A DNA stretch of 6,471 nucleotides from an uncultured Treponema sp. (GTDB lineage Bacteria > Spirochaetota > Spirochaetia > Treponematales > Treponemataceae), in the NCBI GenBank assembly GCA_946538875.1, contig CAMNHD010000091.1, positions 1-6,471 of the forward strand, given 5' to 3'. The notes under the pieces are model-generated. The model had not been told where the DNA came from. It saw only the letters and a program-made list of their open reading frames with translations, and ran no database searches. Made by a program: the position numbers and the translations under genes. Of the stretch, positions 1 to 4,903 are shown piece by piece; positions within the stretch are counted from its first letter, which is position 1; every line of letters starts with the position of its first letter.

Positions 1-676
1 GGTGCTCCCCCTCATCCGTGACGCAGGCATACCGCTGCAGAAAATCGAAAAGACCATCATCAGTTCGGTAGTGCCGGATTTGATAGGACCATTCGTGACA
101 GTCTGCCAGAGGGTAGGCCAGAAAAAGCCTTACGTCATGAGCTCAGCGCTTGCGCTTGACGGTTCACTTCCTGTAAAACTTCCTGCGGGCAGCTCACACG
201 AGTTGGGAACAGACCTGCTCTGCAATGCCATGGGAGCATGGAATCTTTTTGGAAGCGCAAACATAGTCGTTGACTTTGGAACCGCACTCACACTCACCGT
301 GACAGACTCCCAGGGAATAATCCAGGGCATAACAATTTCTCCGGGACTCCGCACAGCAGTCCACTCACTGGCATCCAACACCGCCCAGCTGCCGGTTGTT
401 GCGCTTGAGGCACCGCCGTCTTCACTTGGACAGACAACCAAGGAGGCAATACAGGCAGGAGTCGTGCTCGGTTACAAGGGGCTTGTCGAGTACCTGCTCA
501 TGCAGACCAAGAGCGACCTTGCAAAAAAAACAGGCATTTCCCCCGACAGCGTGAACGTTGTTGCGACCGGCGGACTTAATTCCGTGCTCAAGCCGATTAC
601 AAGCGCATTCCAGGTTGTGGACAAGGAGCTTACACTAAAAGGTCTAAAGGCAATTTCCGACATTGTTCAGAATTGA
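1..676 (+). CDS. coaX: Type III pantothenate kinase, 5'-truncated by the window edge
   Basis: CoaX phosphorylates pantothenate with ATP, the first step of coenzyme A synthesis, in the cytoplasm; the family belongs to the ASKHA fold. The visible part is 224 codons, read from base 2, ending in TGA at 674-676. Seen in order (fragment numbering): SSVVP (21-25); ELGTDLLCNA (67-76), matching the family GxD segment with the likely catalytic Asp at D71; VVDFGTALT (89-97), the second phosphate-binding motif; ISPGL (112-116); and VVATGGL (186-192) near the C-terminus. The family is usually 250-265 residues, so about 30-45 N-terminal residues, including the first DxGNT nucleotide-binding motif, lie outside the window. 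The GTG at base 2 is therefore an internal Val codon, not a start. The Arg that often follows the GxD Asp is Leu here. The gene converges with the neuB-like gene; its upstream partner is not visible. Identification is firm. Confidence 0.9.
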   Translation, partial: VLPLIRDAGIPLQKIEKTIISSVVPDLIGPFVTVCQRVGQKKPYVMSSALALDGSLPVKLPAGSSHELGTDLLCNAMGAWNLFGSANIVVDFGTALTLTVTDSQGIIQGITISPGLRTAVHSLASNTAQLPVVALEAPPSSLGQTTKEAIQAGVVLGYKGLVEYLLMQTKSDLAKKTGISPDSVNVVATGGLNSVLKPITSAFQVVDKELTLKGLKAISDIVQN

Positions 677-683
677 TTTTCTT

Positions 684-696
684 CTATATAATATAG
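684..696. repeat. AT-rich perfect palindrome just after coaX
   Basis: CTATAT, a central A, then ATATAG form a perfect 6+1+6 inverted repeat starting 8 nt after the coaX stop. It contains TATAAT (687-692), but the only -35-like sequence is TTGTTC (663-668) at 18 bp, inside the coaX end, so a promoter is possible but weak. A second small dyad, GTGC-AG-GCAC, follows at 697-706. The function is unknown; it could be a protein-binding site or part of transcript 3' end formation. Confidence 0.5.
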
Positions 697-725
697 GTGC
701 AGGCACTGATAAGGAGCGCACTTCA

Positions 726-803
726 CCGCTTCCCCGCTTTGCAGGGTTCCATTGCCTTGCGGCAATTCGCGGTGCAGTGCACCGCTCACCCTTACAATCG
801 GGG
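726..803. repeat. Nested inverted-repeat element between coaX and neuB (copy A)
   Basis: Four complementary pairs nest without conflict: CCCCG (732-736) with CGGGG (799-803); AGGGT (743-747) with ACCCT (788-792); ATTGCC (751-756) with GGCAAT (761-766) around a TTGC loop; and GCGGTGCA (769-776) with TGCACCGC (778-785) around one G. Together they make an outer helix, an internal loop of 6 nt per side, an inner helix and a junction carrying two hairpins. On the - strand the first hairpin loop reads GCAA, a GNRA tetraloop. No run of T follows on either strand, so it is not a standard intrinsic terminator, although its place between convergent genes would suit a 3'-end or anti-readthrough role. 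The left part (CCGCT, TTCCCCG, TGCAGGGT, ATTGC) recurs after the GH2 gene, which suggests a dispersed repeat. Confidence 0.6.
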
Positions 804-818
804 CTATGACAAAGCGCA

Positions 819-2003
819 TCAGGGATTCATAAAATCAGTAAGCTGCACACCCGCTCCGGCATCCACATCATGTGTAAGAGTCCTGCCGATAATCGTCTCA
901 AGAAAATCCGGATGAATACCAGGCGTAAGGACTTTTTCCGTCCGCAGAACAGAAACGTCATCCCTTGAGACAGAGTGTCCCTTCCTCAACGAAGTCATAT
1001 AGTGAATACTGCGGTTGGTCCGTCCATAGTTTGCGGATTCGGCAGGAGCAAGACGCTTTATTCCAGAACCAAGAATGGCAAGAACTTTTTCTTTTCCGAA
1101 TTCATCCTGCATCTGTCTGATTATTTCTCCCTGAGCCGCGCTTACAGTCATTCCGTCTGCAAGAATCTGCACATGTGCAATACCACTTGCTTCCTGGTCC
1201 TTTCTGTAACGCTCAAGGACTGCATCCGCCTGGTGGACTGCATGTACCATCTGTGCAAACTGATCAAGCTCAAGGGCCACAGGATCGTCAAGGCCGTCAG
1301 TCTTTTTGCTCAGAGTAATGTGCTTTTCTATCATAGTTCCGCCCATTGCAGTGCTCAGTACAGGAACAAGCACAGGGTTCAGAGAGTGGTCGCTGATTCC
1401 TGTGGCAGTGCCAAAGATTTCGCCAAGCGTCTTTACGCAGCGCACATTGTATTCGTCTTCCGGGGCTGGATAGAATGTTATGCAATGGAGCAGGGTAAGT
1501 GCATTCTGTTTTGCCGGAGCGCCGCCTGCATTTTGTGTGAGTATGGAAACAGCCTTTTCTATGTCGCCAAGTGTGGAGACTCCGCTTGAAAGGATAATCG
1601 GAATCTTGTTGTAATAAGCCGAGGCTTCATTTAAAAGCGGAATGTGGTTCACTTCCGGCGAGGCAATCTTTATGGCATCAGGTTTTATCGCCACAAGCTC
1701 CCTCAGCGAGCGCAGCCCGAACGGTGTACAGACAAACTCCGCACCAGCCTTGTGTGTGTATTCAAGACAGCTGGCAAAAAAGTCAGGGCTTACCTCCAGG
1801 TCCCTGAACCTCTGGTAAAGAGGAATGCTTCCGCCCGGAAGCTTGACAAAACCTGTATCGGGATGAAGTATCTCGTCCGCATATACCCCCTGGAACTTTA
1901 TGATGTCTGCACCTGCCTGCACTGCTCCGTCAATCAGCCGGTAAGCCTTTTCCAGATTGCCGCCGTGTGCAGTTCCAATTTCTGCAATAATCTTTGTCGC
2001 CAT
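819..2003 (-). CDS. neuB: N-acetylneuraminate synthase family protein (NeuB-like, with SAF domain)
   Basis: NeuB-family enzymes condense phosphoenolpyruvate with an N-acetylated hexosamine-derived sugar to give a nonulosonic acid (sialic, legionaminic or pseudaminic type) in the cytoplasm. The protein has 394 residues. A TIM barrel spans about 1-265: AEIG (E8), IIKFQ (K36), IKIAS (K112, S115), LSSGVS (S140), LLHCITFYPAP (171-181), SDH (H206) and EKH (H228). The two His match the Mn2+ ligands and the other residues the PEP site of characterised NeuB. ILGSGIKRLAPAE (310-322) leads into a C-terminal SAF/antifreeze-like domain (about 329-392) with NRSIHY, whose Arg probably contacts substrate. 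The start is ATG 2003-2001, with GGCGGAG ending 7 nt upstream; a nine-residue longer reading would begin upstream of that site. It is longer than typical NeuB (about 340-350) because of extra sequence around 265-305. No CMP-sugar synthetase or other nonulosonate gene lies in the window. The exact sugar cannot be told; the family assignment is firm. Confidence 0.88.
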   Translation of the reverse strand: MATKIIAEIGTAHGGNLEKAYRLIDGAVQAGADIIKFQGVYADEILHPDTGFVKLPGGSIPLYQRFRDLEVSPDFFASCLEYTHKAGAEFVCTPFGLRSLRELVAIKPDAIKIASPEVNHIPLLNEASAYYNKIPIILSSGVSTLGDIEKAVSILTQNAGGAPAKQNALTLLHCITFYPAPEDEYNVRCVKTLGEIFGTATGISDHSLNPVLVPVLSTAMGGTMIEKHITLSKKTDGLDDPVALELDQFAQMVHAVHQADAVLERYRKDQEASGIAHVQILADGMTVSAAQGEIIRQMQDEFGKEKVLAILGSGIKRLAPAESANYGRTNRSIHYMTSLRKGHSVSRDDVSVLRTEKVLTPGIHPDFLETIIGRTLTHDVDAGAGVQLTDFMNP

Positions 2004-2020
2004 AGAAAATCTCCGCCGTA

Positions 2021-2049
2021 AGTATACCACACTTTGTTCTTTTTGTCTT
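2021..2049 (-). promoter_or_regulatory. Putative promoter of the neuB-like gene
   Basis: On the - strand AAGACA (2049-2044; 4 of 6 to TTGACA) is followed after exactly 17 bp by TATACT (2026-2021), which is preceded by TGG, an extended -10 signature. Transcription would begin near 2014-2016, within the GGCGGAG ribosome binding site (2017-2011), so the leader would be only about a dozen nt. Inferred from consensus only. Confidence 0.5.
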
Positions 2050-2053
2050 ATCC

Positions 2054-2082
2054 TTGCTTTTCTGCGAAAGAAGGTTTACACT
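2054..2082 (+). promoter_or_regulatory. Putative promoter of the GH2 gene
   Basis: TTGCTT (2054-2059) and TACACT (2077-2082) are separated by 17 bp. The -10 has 4 of 6 consensus positions and the -35 has 3 of 6, so this is a weak call. A start about 7 bp after the -10 would fall on the A of the GH2 ATG (2089). The -35 lies 4 bp from that of the divergent neuB promoter, so two polymerases could not readily bind at once. Confidence 0.35.
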
Positions 2083-2088
2083 GTACAC

Positions 2089-4503
2089 ATGAGTGAACTT
2101 ATTTATTTAAATGACGGCTGGTTATTCAGCCCCGATTTTTCCGCAGACATGTGTTCTCCGGATTACACCGGCACATCTTCCATGCAGCAGGTCCGCCTGC
2201 CGCATACCGTAAGCGAGACGCCTTTCAACAATTTCAACACAGACATCTACCAGATGGTGAGCCTTTACCGCAGGACTTTTACAACAGACGCTTCCTGGGC
2301 CGCTAAAAAAGTTCTCCTCACAATAGATGGCGCCGCACACCAGAGCGAAGTGTTCCTTAACGGAGTGTCACTTGCCCGCCATGACTGCGGTTACACAGCA
2401 TTCACAGTGGATCTGACTGATCATCTGGCGGAAGAGGGTAAGGAGAATATCCTTGCCGTAAAGCTCGACAGCCGCGAAAGCCTTGACTTTCCGCCATTCG
2501 GTTATGTAATCGACTACATGACTTACGGCGGAATCTACCGCGACGTATATCTTGACATAAAGAACCCGACTTATATAGAGGATGTCTTTGTAACCACCAA
2601 GGGCAATTCCTTCAGCTCGGAGGTCACACTCAACCAGGATGCCTCTCTGTTCACAGTGCACCAGAAAGTGATGCCTGCAGAAAACGCGCCTCTGGTGGGA
2701 GATCCGGAAAATCCATGCGCAGAAGTCTCCACAGGCATAAAGGGCACAAAGACCATGACCCAGGCACTTGCTTCGGGAATCGCCCGGTGGACTGTAGACG
2801 CTCCGGCACTTTACAATCTGATTACAGAACTTCTTGACGAAAACGGCGAAGTCGTGGACACAAAGACAGTCCGCTTTGGCTTTAGAGAAATCCGTTTTGA
2901 CGAGAGCGGCTTCTACCTGAACGGCACAAAGCTGAAAATCCGCGGTCTCAACAGGCACCAGAGCTGGCCCTATGTCGGCTACGCAATGCCCGCGTCCATG
3001 CAGAGACATGACGCCGATGTGCTCAAGTTTGAGCTGGGCCTGAATGAAGTGCGCACCAGCCACTATCCCCAGAGCCAATACTTCCTTGACCGCTGCGACG
3101 AGATAGGTCTCCTTGTGTTTACTGAAATCCCGGGCTGGCAGCATATCGGTAAGAGCGAGGCTTGGCAGAACCAGGCTGTGCAGAATGTCAAGGACATGGT
3201 GATGCAGTACAGGAATCATCCTTCAATCTTTATCTGGGGCGTAAGAATCAACGAAAGCGTGGACAACGACAAGCTCTACCGCCGCACAAACGATGCCGCA
3301 CATGCACTTGATCCAAGCCGTCCCACCGGAGGCGTGCGTTATCTTAAGAAGAGCCATCTGCTTGAAGACGTGTACACTTTCAACGACTTCAGCTTCTACG
3401 GGCCAAACGAAGGTTCACTGCCAAAGAAGAAGGTCACCAACACACGCAAGGGCTATATGGTCACAGAGTACAACGGACACATGTATCCCACCAAGTCCTT
3501 TGACTGCGAGGCCCACCGCACCGAACACGCGCTCCGTCATGCAAAGGTTCTGGACAGCGTAGCCTCACGTCCGGAGACAGCTGGTTCTTCCGGCTGGTGT
3601 GCGTTCGACTACAACACCCACAAGGACTTTGGCTCAGGCGACTACATCTGCTACCACGGAGTCATGGACATGTTCCGCAACCCCAAGCTGGCCGCCTATG
3701 TTTACCAGAGCCAGCAGGAAGCGGCAGTCAGCGGCGACGTGCTTGCCGTGACAAGCAGCATGGACATAGGCGAGTACCCAGGAGGAGCGCGCGGTGACGT
3801 GTGGATTATTACCAATGCCGATTCAGTCAAGATGTATGTCAACAACATCTTCATCAAGGAGTTTACCCCTGCGATGTCTCCGTTCAAGCATCTGCGCCAC
3901 GGCCCGATTCTGATTGACGATTACGTCGGGAACCGCCTTGTCGACGAAGACGGCATAAAGGAAAAGCATGCGCCTGCAATAAAGGAGATGCTCTTTGCCC
4001 TGCAGAAATACGGAGTGGACAAACTTCCGTTCAAGTATCTGCTCAAGGGTGTGGGACTCTGGCTCTGCGGTGCGACAAATCCAACCAAGCTGCGTGCGCT
4101 TTACGGAAAGTACATAGGCAACTGGGGCGGCTCAGCAATCACTTACCGCTTTGACTCTTACCGTGGCGGAAAGAAAGCCGCGACAGTCAGCAAGTCTGCC
4201 GCAATGGTCACATCTGTATCCGCAAAGCCCGTGAACACCGAACTTAAGGAAATCCATTCCTGGGATGCGGGCGAAGTACGCCTTGCTGCTGTGGACCAGA
4301 ACGGAAACGTTCAGCCTTACTGCCAGGAAGCCGTGACACTGAGCACCGAGGGGGCCATAGACCTGATTGGTCCAAGTGCAGTGAGTCTCAAGGGTGGCAT
4401 GGCCGGCGTATATGTCCGCACCAACGGCCGTCACGGAACCGGCACACTCACCATAACAGACTGGACCGGAAAATCCCAGCAGGTTCAGTTCACCGTGGAA
4501 TAA
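2089..4503 (+). CDS. Glycoside hydrolase family 2 protein (beta-galactosidase-like)
   Basis: GH2 enzymes are retaining glycosidases, mostly exo-acting on beta-galactosides, glucuronides or mannosides. The protein has 804 residues: N-terminal jelly-roll (about 1-160, with LNDGWLF and YRRTF), Ig-like domain (about 161-268), then a TIM barrel (about 270-545) with IRGLNRHQSWP (284-294). The acid/base is E389 in IWGVRINES and the nucleophile is E460 in MVTEYNGH. A C-terminal Ig-like part (about 550-596, then 700-804) has VDQNGN (735-740) and LIGPSAVSLKGG (759-770), split by an insert of about 100 residues (597-698). No signal peptide or membrane segment follows the chosen ATG, so it should act in the cytoplasm on imported oligosaccharides. 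ATG 2089 was chosen because MSELIYLNDGW matches the usual family beginning; an in-frame ATG at 1957 would overlap neuB by 47 bp and add 44 unrelated residues. AGAAGG (2069-2074) sits 14 nt from the ATG, unusually far. No transporter or regulator gene is adjacent. The family is certain; the substrate is not. Confidence 0.93.
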   Translation: MSELIYLNDGWLFSPDFSADMCSPDYTGTSSMQQVRLPHTVSETPFNNFNTDIYQMVSLYRRTFTTDASWAAKKVLLTIDGAAHQSEVFLNGVSLARHDCGYTAFTVDLTDHLAEEGKENILAVKLDSRESLDFPPFGYVIDYMTYGGIYRDVYLDIKNPTYIEDVFVTTKGNSFSSEVTLNQDASLFTVHQKVMPAENAPLVGDPENPCAEVSTGIKGTKTMTQALASGIARWTVDAPALYNLITELLDENGEVVDTKTVRFGFREIRFDESGFYLNGTKLKIRGLNRHQSWPYVGYAMPASMQRHDADVLKFELGLNEVRTSHYPQSQYFLDRCDEIGLLVFTEIPGWQHIGKSEAWQNQAVQNVKDMVMQYRNHPSIFIWGVRINESVDNDKLYRRTNDAAHALDPSRPTGGVRYLKKSHLLEDVYTFNDFSFYGPNEGSLPKKKVTNTRKGYMVTEYNGHMYPTKSFDCEAHRTEHALRHAKVLDSVASRPETAGSSGWCAFDYNTHKDFGSGDYICYHGVMDMFRNPKLAAYVYQSQQEAAVSGDVLAVTSSMDIGEYPGGARGDVWIITNADSVKMYVNNIFIKEFTPAMSPFKHLRHGPILIDDYVGNRLVDEDGIKEKHAPAIKEMLFALQKYGVDKLPFKYLLKGVGLWLCGATNPTKLRALYGKYIGNWGGSAITYRFDSYRGGKKAATVSKSAAMVTSVSAKPVNTELKEIHSWDAGEVRLAAVDQNGNVQPYCQEAVTLSTEGAIDLIGPSAVSLKGGMAGVYVRTNGRHGTGTLTITDWTGKSQQVQFTVE

Positions 4504-4533
4504 GAATCCGGGCAATGCATAAATTGTGCAGGG

Positions 4534-4556
4534 CATCCTGAATTTTTTTCAGGGTG
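4534..4556 (+). terminator. Hairpin after the GH2 gene, possible terminator
   Basis: CATCCTGAA (4534-4542) pairs with TTCAGGGTG (4548-4556) through 9 bp, including one G-U, around a five-T loop, starting 31 nt after the GH2 stop. The following bases, TTCTGTACT, are a poor T tract, so termination may be inefficient or need another factor. Its position fits the end of the GH2 transcript. Confidence 0.5.
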
Positions 4557-4585
4557 TTCTGTACTGCACTGCATTCGAACCATGA

Positions 4586-4703
4586 TCCGCTGATTCCCCG
4601 TCCTGCAGGGTATTGCTCCAGGCGCCTACGCCGGCGTGGAGGGGCGGAGTTGGCCGCAAGGCCAATGAGCGGGAGCGAACCCCGGAAGGCCGGTTGCGCG
4701 GTG
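4586..4703. repeat. GC-rich hairpin element upstream of valS (copy B)
   Basis: It begins CCGCT (4587-4591), TTCCCCG (4594-4600), 3 nt, TGCAGGGT (4604-4611), ATTGC (4612-4616), matching copy A (726-755) in the same orientation and with the same 3-nt spacing in its core; both copies also have CGCGGTG (768-774; 4697-4703). Between these the sequence diverges and is about 65 bp longer here. Hairpins seen: CTCCA-GG-CGCC (4616-4626) with GGCGTGGAG (4633-4641), the GG being bulged; TTGGCC-GCAA-GGCCAA (4650-4665), a perfect stem with a GNRA loop; and CCGG-AAGG-CCGG (4682-4693). GGGG (4641-4644) could pair with CCCC (4680-4683) around the second hairpin. No coding sequence is recognisable. Confidence 0.6.
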
Positions 4704-4830
4704 GAACGGAATGTTTGGATGGTGAGGAGCTGTGTACTGTGCAGGTACCGTCCTGATGACTGCGGGTGGTGTTTCTGACTGTGCTGTGCTGCGTGGCTGT
4801 ACTGCGCTTTTGTTCTCTTGAAAATAGCCC

Positions 4831-4859
4831 TAGAATATATTGTTGGAATGTGCTATACT
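4831..4859 (+). promoter_or_regulatory. Extended -10 promoter of valS
   Basis: TATACT (4854-4859) is preceded by TGC (4851-4853), an extended -10 element. A poor -35, TAGAAT (4831-4836), lies 17 bp upstream; extended -10 promoters often tolerate this. The start would be near 4866, giving a leader of about 38 nt. A small hairpin (TTGGCG 4875-4880 with CGCCCAA 4887-4893, one bulged C) ends one nt before the GGAG ribosome binding site (4895-4898). No T-box or long attenuator leader is present. Confidence 0.6.
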
Positions 4860-4903
4860 TTTGTCTTAAGTATTTTGGCGTTTGTGCGCCCAATGGAGTT
4901 TTT

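Larger units (their letters stand above)
4504..4903. other. 400-bp intergenic region between the GH2 gene and valS
   Basis: No convincing gene is seen. Open frames on both strands here are short, low-complexity in composition and lack a ribosome binding site. From left to right it holds a hairpin after the GH2 stop, a GC-rich hairpin-rich element (4586-4703), a stretch rich in CTG and TGC (about 4720-4805), and an AT-rich promoter segment (about 4820-4865). An imperfect 12-bp direct repeat (CTGTACTGCACT at 4559, CTGTACTGCGCT at 4797) brackets the GC-rich part. Confidence 0.6.

Noticed and set aside
732..803. tRNA-like cloverleaf
   Set aside because: The junction has only two inner hairpins, the outer stem is broken by an internal loop, and there is no T-arm consensus or anticodon loop.
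697..915. 72-codon + strand frame running from the coaX-neuB gap into neuB
   Set aside because: It has a GTG start without a suitable ribosome binding site and passes through palindromic sequence into the antisense of neuB.
975..1589. 204-codon open frame on the + strand across neuB
   Set aside because: It is antisense to conserved NeuB barrel sequence and its composition looks random.
2004..2030. Nine-residue longer start for the neuB-like protein
   Set aside because: It would begin upstream of the GGCGGAG site and the -10, whereas ATG 2003 has ideal spacing and matches the family's N-terminus.
1957..2088. 44-residue N-terminal extension of the GH2 protein, with a hydrophobic patch resembling a signal peptide
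   Set aside because: It would run across the neuB start and both promoters; MSELIYLNDGW at ATG 2089 is the normal GH2 beginning.
2368..3219. 283-codon open frame on the - strand opposite the GH2 gene
   Set aside because: It is fully antisense to a clearly homologous GH2 coding region; the translation is Cys- and His-rich with no recognisable motif.
4554..4778. 74-codon + strand frame and an overlapping 114-codon - strand frame (4549-4893)
   Set aside because: Neither has a ribosome binding site or known motif, and both are explained by the GC-rich hairpin sequence.
4810..4903. T-box riboswitch before valS
   Set aside because: The predicted leader is about 38 nt, with no room for specifier, T-box or antiterminator elements, and none was seen.
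4504..4903. Replication origin or dif site at the skew change
   Set aside because: No TTATNCACA-type DnaA boxes, no AT-rich unwinding repeats and no XerCD-like site were found by eye.
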